A stretch of 64,000 nucleotides of DNA, taken from assembly GCF_017795885.1 (NCBI RefSeq), contig NZ_CP059297.1, positions 2,671,001-2,735,000 on the forward strand. Reading direction: 5' to 3'. Below, piece by piece: positions 17,073-25,456 of this stretch. The notes below the pieces were generated by a model that was not told the DNA's origin, searched no databases, and saw nothing but the letters and a program-made list of their open reading frames with translations. Each line of letters opens with the position of its first letter. The stretch's first letter is position 1. The stretch comes from Brevundimonas sp. AJA228-03. GTDB taxonomy: Bacteria > Pseudomonadota > Alphaproteobacteria > Caulobacterales > Caulobacteraceae. Made by a program: the position numbers and the translations under genes.

Positions 17073-18719
17073 ATGTCGAAACTCACGCTCGAACAGGAGG
17101 CCGCCCGTCGGCGGACCTTCGCCATCATCGCGCACCCCGACGCCGGCAAGACGACGCTGACGGAGCATATCCTGCTGTCCGGCGGGGCCATCCGGGCGGC
17201 GGGGGCGGTGCGGGCGCGGGGCGAGAACCGGCGGACCCAGTCGGACTGGATGAAGATCGAGAAGGAGCGCGGCATCTCGGTCAGCGCCTCGGTCATGACG
17301 TTCGAGCACACCACGTCCGACGGCGTGGCCAAGATGTTCAACCTGCTGGACACGCCGGGGCACGAGGACTTTTCGGAGGACACCTATCGCACCCTGACGG
17401 CCGCCGACTGCGCCATCATGGTGCTGGACGCCGCCAAGGGCATCGAGCCGCAGACCCTGAAGCTGTTCGAGGTCTGCCGCCTGCGCGACATCCCGATCAT
17501 CACCTTCATCAACAAGCTGGACCGCGAGGCCCTGGACCCGCTGGAGCTGCTGGACGAGATCGCCTCGAAGCTGCAACTGGACCCCGCCCCCGTCTGGTGG
17601 CCGGCCCAGAGCGGCAACCGGCTGCGCGGCATGGTCGAGATGGGCACCGGACGGTTCCAGCCCTATGCCCGCAAGGTCCCCGGCGCGGTCGAGGATGCCG
17701 GCCATCCCCCTGCCCTGCCCCTGTCCGAAGCCGCCCGCTATTTCGAGCCGGGCGAGCAGGAAGAACTGATGGAGGCGGCCGAACTGGTCACCGGCGGCTA
17801 CCCCGCCTTCGACCGCCCGTCCTTCCTGGAGGGCCATATGACGCCGGTCCTGTGGGGCTCGGCCCTGCGCCACTTCGGCATCGACGAACTGCTGGCCGCC
17901 ATCGGCGAATGGGCGCCGCCTCCGAAGGTCATGCCGGCGCGCAAGGAGGCCCCGCCCGAGACCCGCAACGCCCCCGCCCCCGTCGAACTGACCATCCAGC
18001 CCGGCTCGGACGAGGTCACCGGCTTCGTCTTCAAGGTCCAGGCCAATATGGACCCCAACCACCGCGACCGCATCGCCATGTTCCGCATGGCCTCGGGCTC
18101 GTTCAGGCGCGGCATGAAGCTGAAGGTCCAGAACACCGGCAAGCAGCTGTCGGTGAACGCCCCCATCATGTTCTTCGCCAGCGACCGCGAACTGGCCGAG
18201 GACGCCTTCGCCGGCGACGTGATCGGCATTCCCAACCACGGCGTCCTGCGGGTCGGCGACAGCCTGTCGGAGAGCGGCCTGATCCGCTTCGCCGGCCTGC
18301 CCAACTTCGCCCCCGAGATCCTGCAGCGCGTGCGGGTCAAGGATCCGCTGAAGGCCAAGCACCTGAAGAAGGCGCTGGACGGTCTGGCCGAGGAAGGCGT
18401 GACCCAGCTGTTCCGCCCCGAGATCGGCGCGGACTTCATCGTCGGGGCCGTCGGCCAGCTGCAGTTCGAGGTCATGGCCGACCGGCTGGGCGAGGAATAC
18501 GGCCTGGAAGTCATCTTCGAACACAGCCCCTATGCCGAGGCCCGCTGGATCGACGGAGAGAAGGCCGACGTCGAGGACTTCATGGCCAAATACCGCGGCC
18601 AGATGGCCCGCGACATCGACCAGGCCCCGGTCTTCCTCGCCAAATCGTCGTGGGAGACCGGCTATGTGATGGAACGCTTCCCGAAGGTGGCTTTCACCAA
18701 GACGAAGGAGCGGGGGTAG
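17073..18719 (+). CDS. prfC: peptide chain release factor 3
   Basis: 548 residues, the usual RF3 size. The GTPase domain shows G1 HPDAGKT at 21-27, the RGISVSASV effector region, G3 DTPGHEDF and G4 NKLD. It is followed by EF-Tu-like domain II (FKVQANMDPNHRDRIAMFRMASGSFRRGMKLK) and the RF3-specific C-terminal domain with VGAVGQLQFEVMADRLGEEYGLEV. RF3 is a class II release factor that recycles RF1 and RF2 from ribosomes after termination. The stop is three bases from the convergent TPR-protein stop. Confidence 0.95.
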   Translation: MSKLTLEQEAARRRTFAIIAHPDAGKTTLTEHILLSGGAIRAAGAVRARGENRRTQSDWMKIEKERGISVSASVMTFEHTTSDGVAKMFNLLDTPGHEDFSEDTYRTLTAADCAIMVLDAAKGIEPQTLKLFEVCRLRDIPIITFINKLDREALDPLELLDEIASKLQLDPAPVWWPAQSGNRLRGMVEMGTGRFQPYARKVPGAVEDAGHPPALPLSEAARYFEPGEQEELMEAAELVTGGYPAFDRPSFLEGHMTPVLWGSALRHFGIDELLAAIGEWAPPPKVMPARKEAPPETRNAPAPVELTIQPGSDEVTGFVFKVQANMDPNHRDRIAMFRMASGSFRRGMKLKVQNTGKQLSVNAPIMFFASDRELAEDAFAGDVIGIPNHGVLRVGDSLSESGLIRFAGLPNFAPEILQRVRVKDPLKAKHLKKALDGLAEEGVTQLFRPEIGADFIVGAVGQLQFEVMADRLGEEYGLEVIFEHSPYAEARWIDGEKADVEDFMAKYRGQMARDIDQAPVFLAKSSWETGYVMERFPKVAFTKTKERG

Positions 18720-18722
18720 GGC

Positions 18723-20972
18723 TCAGGGAAGGGCGGCGCGTTTGGCTTCGAGGCGGGCGATCAAATCTTGACTGGTTCCGATGTCGTACTCGGCTCCCGC
18801 CTCTTGATAGACTGCCAAGGCATCGCGCGCTGCTACCTGTCCGCGATCCAGCCAGACTGGATCGCTGGATTTCTCAAAAAGAGCTTCGTAGGTCAGCGCG
18901 AGGTTCTCCATTGTGAGCGCCCAGTCCAGCGGCACGCGCTCGCGCGTGTATTCCTCTAGAGAAGCCCGATAGGCCGCGACCGCCTCCTCCAGACGCGCCG
19001 TCCCGCTCTCCCGCGCGCCGAGGGTCATAAGGGTAGCGCCGAGGTTCATCTGTGTCATGGCCCAGTCCAGCGGCACGCGCACGCGGGTGCGTTCCTCAAG
19101 GGCCGCTCGAAATGCCGCGACAGCCTCCTCCAGACGCGCCGTCCCGCCCTCCCGCTGGCCGAGGGTCCCAAGGGCGCTACCCAGATTGTTCTGGGTCCAC
19201 GCCCAGTCCAGCGGCACGCGCTCACGCGTGTTCTCCTCAAGGGCCGCCCGATAGGCCGCGACCGCCTCCTCCAGACGCGCCGTCCCGCTCTCCCGCGCGC
19301 CGAGGGACTGAAGGGCACCGCCGAGGTTGCTCTGGATCCGCGCCCAGTCCAGCGGCACGCGCTCACGGGTGTTTTCCTCAAGCGACAAGCGATAGGCCGC
19401 GACCGCCTCCTCCAGACGCGCCGGCGCGCTCTCACGCGAGCCGAGGCTTTGAAGGGCATTGCCGAGGCCATTCTGGGTCGCGGCCCAGTCCAGCGGCACG
19501 CGCTCGCGGGTGCGCTCCTCAAGCGACGCTCGAAATGCCGCGATCGCCTCCTCCAGACGCGCCGTCCCGCTCTCGCGCTCGCCGAGGGACTGAAGGGCAG
19601 TGCCGAGGTTGTTCTGGGTCAAGGCCCAGCCCAGCGGCACGCGCTCGCGCGTGTATTCCTCTAGCGACGCCCGATAGGCCGCGACCGCCTCCTCCAGACG
19701 CGCCGTCCCGCTCTCGCGCTCGCCGAGGGACTGAAGGGCAGTGCCGAGGTTGTTCTGGGTCGCAGCCCAGCCCAGTGGCACGCGCTCGCGGGTGCGTTCC
19801 TCAAGGGCCGCCCGATAGGCCGCGACCGCCTCCTCCAGACGCGCCGTCCCGCTCTCGCGCTCGCCGAGGGTGGTCAGGGCATTGCCGAGATTGTTCTGGG
19901 TCGCTGCCCAGCCCAGCGGCACGCGCTCACGCGTGTTTTCCTCAAGGGCCGCCCGATAGGCCACGATCGCCTCCTCCAGACGCGGCGTCCCGCTCTCCCG
20001 CGCGCCGAGGGACTGAAGGGCATTGCCCAGGTTGTTCTGGGTCAAGGCCCAGTCCAGCGGCACGCGCTCACGGGTGTTTTCCTCAAGCGACAAGCGATAG
20101 GCCGCGACCGCCTCCTCCAGACGCGCCGTCCCGCTCTCACGCGAGCCGAGGGTTTGAAGGGCATTGCCGAGGCCATTCTGGGTCGCGGCCCAGTCGTCTG
20201 GACTCTCTGCGCGGTCCACAAGAGACGCCGCTTCCGAATAATAGTCGATCGCGCGAAGGAGGGCCGCATTGTCGCCCCGCTCATTGCCGCGCTGATATGC
20301 CGTCAGGCCCAGGTCCGAGGTGAGAAGGAAATCGTCGTGTCGTGCGCGGCGTCGCGCCTCCTGACGGGCCTGTAGACCGATCTGTTCCGCGCCCTCGAAA
20401 TCCTGTCGCTGGCGGGCAAAGGCCGCGCGCGTCGTGACCGATCCGATCCACAAATCTCCCGCCTCGACCGACGCCGATTGTCGCAGGAACGCCAGCTGTT
20501 CCAGGGCCCGGTCGGCGTCCTGCAGTCGACCGTCCTCGAAGGCGGTCCGGGCCTCCTCCACGAAAAAAGCCGCCCGGTCCCGGATCTCGCCGGTCTCGAT
20601 CCGATCGACGATCTCGGTCATGTCCGCGAGCTTGTTGCGGTTATCGGCGTCCTGCTCGACCCAGCGCGCCGCGGCCTGGACGACATTTTCCGGCGAAGCG
20701 TCCGGCGGCAGGCCGAGCAGCTGCCCGACCCGACCGAGATCAGCCCGGGAGGCTTCGGCCTCGCGACGGGCGGCACCTGCGGCGCCGCGCGCATTTGTGG
20801 CGGCGGTGATCGCGACGCTAAGCTCCACCCGCAGCGCGCGAACCTGGGCCGGGCCCAGCCCTGTCCCGTCCCGTCCCTGTGCGAGGGCCGGGATCGGCGC
20901 CATCAGAGTCACACCGGCCGGGGCCAGGACCGCCAGGGCCATCAGAACGACGCTGAACCGCTTCACGGACAC
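18723..20972 (-). CDS. secreted TPR-type protein with nine near-identical 47-residue repeats
   Basis: 749 residues from a GTG start that overlaps the upstream membrane-protein stop by ten bases. A signal peptide ends at ALA-Q (residues 30-32). Residues 50-270 are helical with a coiled-coil-like ARxAAGAARREAEASRADL segment. Residues 275-697 hold nine repeats of the form LGxRESGTARLEEAVAAYRA / LEExTRERVPLxWAxTQNNLGNALxx, a TPR-related unit known from alphaproteobacteria. The C-terminus ends with one degenerate repeat. Such solenoids bind other proteins or assemble complexes in the periplasm. The partner is probably the membrane protein encoded just upstream. Confidence 0.8.
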   Translation of the reverse strand: MSVKRFSVVLMALAVLAPAGVTLMAPIPALAQGRDGTGLGPAQVRALRVELSVAITAATNARGAAGAARREAEASRADLGRVGQLLGLPPDASPENVVQAAARWVEQDADNRNKLADMTEIVDRIETGEIRDRAAFFVEEARTAFEDGRLQDADRALEQLAFLRQSASVEAGDLWIGSVTTRAAFARQRQDFEGAEQIGLQARQEARRRARHDDFLLTSDLGLTAYQRGNERGDNAALLRAIDYYSEAASLVDRAESPDDWAATQNGLGNALQTLGSRESGTARLEEAVAAYRLSLEENTRERVPLDWALTQNNLGNALQSLGARESGTPRLEEAIVAYRAALEENTRERVPLGWAATQNNLGNALTTLGERESGTARLEEAVAAYRAALEERTRERVPLGWAATQNNLGTALQSLGERESGTARLEEAVAAYRASLEEYTRERVPLGWALTQNNLGTALQSLGERESGTARLEEAIAAFRASLEERTRERVPLDWAATQNGLGNALQSLGSRESAPARLEEAVAAYRLSLEENTRERVPLDWARIQSNLGGALQSLGARESGTARLEEAVAAYRAALEENTRERVPLDWAWTQNNLGSALGTLGQREGGTARLEEAVAAFRAALEERTRVRVPLDWAMTQMNLGATLMTLGARESGTARLEEAVAAYRASLEEYTRERVPLDWALTMENLALTYEALFEKSSDPVWLDRGQVAARDALAVYQEAGAEYDIGTSQDLIARLEAKRAALP
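18882..20150 (-). repeat. nine tandem 141-bp coding repeats
   Basis: Nine consecutive 141-bp units encode the 47-residue TPR-like repeats. Many units differ at only a few amino acids and are very alike at DNA level (for example the recurring segment for RLEEAVAAYR), which points to recent expansion or ongoing homogenisation. Copy number is likely variable between strains. Confidence 0.85.
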
Positions 20973-21694
20973 CGCTCCAGCTTCGTCCCGCCGTATCCGA
21001 CGTGGGTCAGGTTGCGCCAGTTCAGGCGTTCCTCGTCGGCTGCCCTCGAATAGGTGAAGATCAGGGCCTGACCCTCGGTCTCTCCCGCGTCCGACGACCG
21101 CGCGATGCTGGCGTTGAGCTGATCGCCCTCGCCGCCCGGCACGAGCGCCGCCGTCATCGCATAGTCCGACATCCCCGGCTCCTTCCGGACCCGTTCGATC
21201 ATCAGGCCGCCGTCCTTCACCTTGAACTCATAGACCACCGCGCAGCCCGCCTCTCCCCACCGACCGGGGACAGCGCCGACGACGGCCCGCTGTGGCGGGG
21301 ACAGGGCCGCAAGGATGTCGTCGCGCGCCCGAACCACCTCGCCCCGCGTCCGGTCACCGTCCTGCGTCACGGTCTTCTCGGTCGCCACTGCAGGGTCCAT
21401 CAAGGGCAATATGAGGGACATCGCCCCGGCTCCTGTAACGCAGGCCGCAAAGATCGTCGCCAGACCTTTCCAGCTGATCCAGAACGGCCGCCGCATCGAA
21501 CCGGCAGCCTTGGGCGCCAGAGTGTATTGCGCAACGGCGGCACCGATCCCGACGGCCAGGGTCGCGGCCACCGTGAGCCAGCCGCCATCCTTGTCGTCGG
21601 CCACGCCGATCACCAGCCAGCAGAAGCCCGCCGCCGCCGCGATGATCGCGGCCAGGGTCACGACCCACAACGCCCCGGTGATCGTTTTCCGCAT
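20963..21694 (-). CDS. membrane protein with extracytoplasmic C-terminal domain, unknown
   Basis: 243 residues from the ATG at 21694. Three hydrophobic segments (about residues 7-28, 36-55 and 72-95) are followed by a soluble domain of about 140 residues with two cysteines (GEAGCAVVYEF and a C-terminal LERCP), likely outside the cytoplasm. No family is recognised. Its stop codon overlaps the GTG start of the TPR protein by ten bases, so the two are translationally coupled and probably act together. Confidence 0.65.
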   Translation of the reverse strand: MRKTITGALWVVTLAAIIAAAAGFCWLVIGVADDKDGGWLTVAATLAVGIGAAVAQYTLAPKAAGSMRRPFWISWKGLATIFAACVTGAGAMSLILPLMDPAVATEKTVTQDGDRTRGEVVRARDDILAALSPPQRAVVGAVPGRWGEAGCAVVYEFKVKDGGLMIERVRKEPGMSDYAMTAALVPGGEGDQLNASIARSSDAGETEGQALIFTYSRAADEERLNWRNLTHVGYGGTKLERCP

Positions 21695-21813
21695 GCCCTT
21701 CCCCCTGAAATCGGGGAAGCCCAACATACGGGGCGATCCATGTCTACCGCCGGGAACGGACCGTCAGGTTTCGTGCCATTGTTCTGTCGCGACCGCATGG
21801 TCCAAGGGACGGT

Positions 21814-22485
21814 ATGAACGCTCGATCGATACGCTCCGGAACGGTTCTGGCCCTCGCGGGGGGTGCCATCCTGCTCGCCGCCAGCGCCTCTGCCCAGGAT
21901 CAGGGCAGCGCCACGACCCGGTCGCTGAACACCGCCCCGCCGCAGTCCACGCTGGACCCGCGCCTGAACGCCCGGCCGCCTGTGGGCCAGACGCCTGCGG
22001 CCCGGCCGCCGGCGGGCAAGCCGAAGCCCCCCCAGGCGCCCACCCTGGACGACGTCCTGGCCGACCTGCTGGGCCCGGACGCCACGGCCTCCGCCCCCGG
22101 CGTGACCCTGGCCGAGGGCGAGACCGAGCCGGAGCCCATTCCGCTGGCGCTCGGCTACTATGCCCGGGGCGACAAGGACTGCGCCGAGGTGTGGCCGGGT
22201 GACGGCGACCTGGCCTTCGCCACCCCGACCTCCTTCACCATCGACTTCGGCGGCTGCGAGCCGGGACAGTGGCTTCAGACCGGTCCCAACAGCTGGCGCG
22301 AGGACCAGCGCTGCCAGACCGAACTGGGCGGTGACGCCGGAGCCTATACCATCAGCTATGAGGTCCTCGACGCCGGCACCCTGAAACGCACGGCCCGACT
22401 GGCCATCGACGGCAGCGTCGAGGAAGACCAGTGGACGCACTGCGCGCCCGCCGATGTTCCCGAGAACGCCCGCTTCGCGCCCTGA
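21814..22485 (+). CDS. secreted protein of unknown function
   Basis: 223 residues. The signal peptide (LALAGGAILLAASASAQ) ends near residue 28. A Pro/Ala-rich spacer (residues 35-75) leads to a compact C-terminal domain with four cysteines (DKDCAEVW, GGCEPGQW, DQRCQTEL, WTHCAP), which could form two disulfides. No motif identifies a function. It is divergent from the membrane-protein gene and convergent with cysQ. Confidence 0.6.
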   Translation: MNARSIRSGTVLALAGGAILLAASASAQDQGSATTRSLNTAPPQSTLDPRLNARPPVGQTPAARPPAGKPKPPQAPTLDDVLADLLGPDATASAPGVTLAEGETEPEPIPLALGYYARGDKDCAEVWPGDGDLAFATPTSFTIDFGGCEPGQWLQTGPNSWREDQRCQTELGGDAGAYTISYEVLDAGTLKRTARLAIDGSVEEDQWTHCAPADVPENARFAP

Positions 22486-22543
22486 CCCGGCCCCGCCCTG
22501 CCGACAGGCCCGGAAGGACGGTCACCGGACAGGGCCCGGGGGC

Positions 22544-23350
22544 CTATCCGCCCATCGCCACGAACCCGCCGTTGGCGAACCCCGGCTTGCCATAGGCCAG
22601 GGGCGATCCGTCCGCGGCCAGAACCCGGCCACCGGCGGCCTCCAGGACCGCCTGCCCTGCGGCCGTATCCCATTCCGACGTGGGGCCGGTGCGGGGATAG
22701 GCGTCGAAGCGACCCTCGGCGATCAGACAGAATTTCAGCGACGAGTCCGTCCCCTGCCACCGGGTACAGCCGTGGCGGGACGCGAGGCGGGCCGCCTCCG
22801 CATCGGTGACGCTGTGGCTCAGCAGGGCGATGCCTTCGTCGGGACGGTTGCGGACCCTGATCGCGCGCCAGGGGTCGTTGCCCGTCTCGGCATAGCGCCG
22901 CATCTCGGCCGTGCCGTCGGCCGTGGTGCGCCAGGTGGTCGAGGTGGCGGGCGCGGTGACGACGCCGGCGACCGGACGGCCGTCGTGGATCAGGGCGATG
23001 TTGACGGTGAAGCTTTCCTTGCCCGCAACGAAGCCCCGGGTGCCGTCCAGCGGGTCGATCAGCCAGAAGACGGCATCGGCGCTGGCCGGGCGACCCTCGG
23101 CCTCCGACTGTTCCTCGGCCACGGCCTGGATGTCGGGATACAGGGCCGCGAGCCGCGACAGGATCAGGGCCTCGGCCTGCTGATCGGCCAGGGTCACGGG
23201 GCTGTCGTCGGCCTTGGTGAAGACTTCTCCGCCCGCCCGCCAGTAGGGCAGGATCACACGCGCGGCATCCTCTGCGATCGCGGCGAGGTGGTCATGCAGG
23301 GCGCCGGAGTCGAGGTCGGCGGCCAGGGCGGTCGGCAGGGAAGCGATCAT
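22544..23350 (-). CDS. cysQ: 3'(2'),5'-bisphosphate nucleotidase CysQ-like (inositol monophosphatase family)
   Basis: 268 residues. The metal-dependent phosphatase signatures are present: AEEQSE (first metal glutamates near residue 78), WLIDPLDGTRGFV (Asp pair and DGT loop), ESFTVNIALIHDGRPVAGVVTAPA, and the C-terminal GPTSEWDTAAGQAVLEAAGG. The DGTRGF and SEWDTAAG forms favour CysQ, which removes 3'-phosphoadenosine-5'-phosphate made in sulfate assimilation. A histidinol-phosphatase role (HisN) is possible because the families overlap in sequence. Confidence 0.8.
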   Translation of the reverse strand: MIASLPTALAADLDSGALHDHLAAIAEDAARVILPYWRAGGEVFTKADDSPVTLADQQAEALILSRLAALYPDIQAVAEEQSEAEGRPASADAVFWLIDPLDGTRGFVAGKESFTVNIALIHDGRPVAGVVTAPATSTTWRTTADGTAEMRRYAETGNDPWRAIRVRNRPDEGIALLSHSVTDAEAARLASRHGCTRWQGTDSSLKFCLIAEGRFDAYPRTGPTSEWDTAAGQAVLEAAGGRVLAADGSPLAYGKPGFANGGFVAMGG

Positions 23351-23414
23351 TTCGCGGGGGATAGACCATGGCGGGTGGTTTCGCGAAGGGGCAAATCACC
23401 CCATCCTCGCCCCC

Positions 23415-24083
23415 ATGACCGATACCGCCTTCGACATCCCCCTCGACGCCCTGTCCATCGATGGATCTGAACTGGCCAGCCTGCTCGTGGCCAAGCTGTG
23501 CCACGACTTCATCAGCCCGTCGGGCGCGATCGTGTCGGGGCTGGACCTGCTGAACGATCCGACCGCCCAGTACATGCGCGACGACGCGATCGCCCTGTTG
23601 ACCGACAGCGCCCGAAAGATGGTGGCCCAGGTCCAGTTCTTTCGCGTGGCTTTCGGCGCGGCAACCACCGCCGAACGGTTCTCGGGGGACGAGCTGAAGG
23701 CGCTGGTCGACGGCGTGACCCGGGACGGGCGGGCCAGGCTGGACTGGCAGCTGGAGGTTACGGATTTCAGCAAACCCCAGGCGCGGGCGCTCGTGAACCT
23801 GGCCTATCTGACGGCCGCGGCCCTGCCGATGGGCGGTCAGGCCGTGGTCACGGCGCGGGCGGTGATAGACGATCTGGTTCTGACGGGTACTGCCGAGGGA
23901 GCCCGCGCCCGGCTCAAGCCGGAGGCGGCGAAGGGTCTGGCCGGACAGCGGTTGACGGAGGGCCTGACCGGTCAGTGGATACAGCCCTACTGGCTCTGGC
24001 TGACCCTCCAGCAGCAGGGCGGATGGCTGGACGTCGAGACTGTGGAGGACCGCGTCGTCCTGACGGGAACCATGCCCCCTTAA
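23415..24083 (+). CDS. chpT: histidine phosphotransferase ChpT
   Basis: 222 residues. The N-terminal helical hairpin contains AKLCHDFISPSGAIVSGLDLL with the phospho-accepting His30, and the C-terminal half is a degenerate ATPase-like fold with no nucleotide-binding boxes, as in ChpT. In Caulobacter, ChpT passes phosphate from CckA to CtrA and CpdR and so drives the cell cycle. The following CheY-like and CheR genes give the same order as the Caulobacter chpT locus, which strengthens the assignment. Confidence 0.88.
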   Translation: MTDTAFDIPLDALSIDGSELASLLVAKLCHDFISPSGAIVSGLDLLNDPTAQYMRDDAIALLTDSARKMVAQVQFFRVAFGAATTAERFSGDELKALVDGVTRDGRARLDWQLEVTDFSKPQARALVNLAYLTAAALPMGGQAVVTARAVIDDLVLTGTAEGARARLKPEAAKGLAGQRLTEGLTGQWIQPYWLWLTLQQQGGWLDVETVEDRVVLTGTMPP

Positions 24084-24103
24084 TCAACGCTACCAACGAG
24101 TCA

Positions 24104-24110
24104 TTAACCG
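24104..24110 (+). promoter_or_regulatory. possible CtrA half-site between chpT and the CheY-like gene
   Basis: TTAACCG lies 63 bases upstream of the CheY-like start, next to a GAGTC (a GANTC methylation site of CcrM) at 24099-24103. The combination is suggestive for a cell-cycle promoter, but each motif is short. Confidence 0.3.
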
Positions 24111-24173
24111 CCCTGACCCGATTATGGGGTCGAAACGGCGAAGCTGATTCCGGCCGTTGGGAGACGACACACC

Positions 24174-24545
24174 GTGGATGTCCGGACCTGCCTCATCGTG
24201 GACGACAGCCGGATCATCCGGAAGGTCGCGCGCCGCATCGTGGAGGGTCTGGGGTTCGAGGTCGACGAGGCCGCCGACGGCATCGAGGCCCTGTCCTATT
24301 GTGTCGGCCTGATGCCCGACGTCATCCTGCTGGACTGGAACATGCCGGTCATGGACGGTCTGACCTTCCTCCGGCGTCTGCGCGCCCAGGCGGGCGGCGA
24401 CCGCCCGAAGGTCCTGTTCTGCACCATCGAGACGGCACCCGAACGCATCGCCGAAGCCCTGGGCGCGGGTGCCGACGACTACATCATGAAGCCGTTCGAC
24501 GGGGAAATCCTCCACTCCAAACTGTCCGAAGTCGGAGCCGTCTGA
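24174..24545 (+). CDS. single-domain CheY-like response regulator
   Basis: 123 residues from a GTG start. It is a stand-alone receiver: acidic pocket DD at residues 10-11, phospho-acceptor Asp54 in VILLDWNMPVMDG, Thr/Ser switch in FCTIET, and Lys in YIMKPFDG. It has no output domain. The position between chpT and cheR suggests a chemotaxis or motility adaptor; in Caulobacter several such CheY-like proteins interact with the flagellar motor. Confidence 0.9.
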   Translation: MDVRTCLIVDDSRIIRKVARRIVEGLGFEVDEAADGIEALSYCVGLMPDVILLDWNMPVMDGLTFLRRLRAQAGGDRPKVLFCTIETAPERIAEALGAGADDYIMKPFDGEILHSKLSEVGAV

Positions 24546-24577
24546 AGCCGACCTATGCCCGCCCCCTTAGCTCAGCC

Positions 24578-25393
24578 ATGACCCAGGACGACTTCGATCG
24601 TCTGCAGGCGCTGCTCTCGTCGAGGGCCGGCTTCCGGCTGGGCCGCGACCGGATCCATCTGGCCGAGCATCGACTGGCGCCCGTGGCGCGGCGCGAGGGC
24701 TTCGACAGCGTCGAGGCCCTGCTGGCCACCCTCTGGGTCAAGCCGGTGGCGTCCCTGGGCTGGGCGGTCATCGAGGCGCTACTGAACTCCGAAACCTGGT
24801 TCCGGCGCGACCGGGCCGTGTTCGACACCTTTGCCAGGGAAGTCCTGCCGGCGATCGGCCGCGCCCGTCCCGAGGGACGCGTGCAGGTCTGGTCGGCCGG
24901 ATGCTCCAGCGGTCAGGAAGCCTATTCCCTGGCCATGGCCGGTCTGGACGCCGGGGCCAATATCGACATCGTCGCCACCGACCTGTCGCTGCGCGCGCTG
25001 GACAAGGCACGATCGGGGGTCTTCAGCGCCTTCGAGGTCCAGCGCGGCCTGTCGGCCAGGATGATGCTGCAATGGTTCGAACCGGCCGAGGACGCCTGGG
25101 CTGTGCGGCCCGCGCTCAGGAACGTCGTTCGCTTCGCCCGCCACAACCTGCTCGACGCGCCGACCGACGACGCCCGGTTCGACATCATCGTGTGCCGCAA
25201 CGTGCTGATCGAGATGGAGCCCGCCCGGCGCGGACAGGTCGTCGACTATCTGGAGCGCCGCCTGGTCGATGACGGCGTGCTGGTGCTGGGGGCCGAGGAG
25301 CGCATCGACGACGACACCATCGCCTTCCGCCCCGTCGGCGGGCGGAGCGGCCTGTATGTGAAGTCCCCCTCGGCGGTCAGCCGGGCGGCGTAG
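24578..25393 (+). CDS. cheR: chemotaxis protein methyltransferase CheR
   Basis: 271 residues. The N-terminal all-helical CheR domain (DDFDRLQALLSSRAGFRLGRDRIHLAEHRL) is followed by the SAM-binding domain with VWSAGCSSGQEAYSLAM, IVATDLSLRALDKARSG and FDIIVCRNVLIEME. CheR methylates glutamates of chemoreceptors using S-adenosylmethionine. There is no C-terminal NWETF-binding or TPR extension. It starts 32 bases after the CheY-like gene, probably in one transcript with it. Confidence 0.92.
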   Translation: MTQDDFDRLQALLSSRAGFRLGRDRIHLAEHRLAPVARREGFDSVEALLATLWVKPVASLGWAVIEALLNSETWFRRDRAVFDTFAREVLPAIGRARPEGRVQVWSAGCSSGQEAYSLAMAGLDAGANIDIVATDLSLRALDKARSGVFSAFEVQRGLSARMMLQWFEPAEDAWAVRPALRNVVRFARHNLLDAPTDDARFDIIVCRNVLIEMEPARRGQVVDYLERRLVDDGVLVLGAEERIDDDTIAFRPVGGRSGLYVKSPSAVSRAA

Positions 25394-25456
25394 CGCGCGC
25401 GTCTCCCGCCGGTTTGGGCATCGACACGGTCCGGTTTCGCCCCCTATCCTGACGGA

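Noticed and set aside
18882..20150. 141-bp tandem repeats as a CRISPR array
   Set aside because: Units are contiguous, coding and without spacers; they are protein repeats.
19052..20323. Repetitive Pro/Arg/Ser-rich plus-strand frame
   Set aside because: It mirrors the 141-bp repeats of the TPR gene on the opposite strand and has no sensible product.
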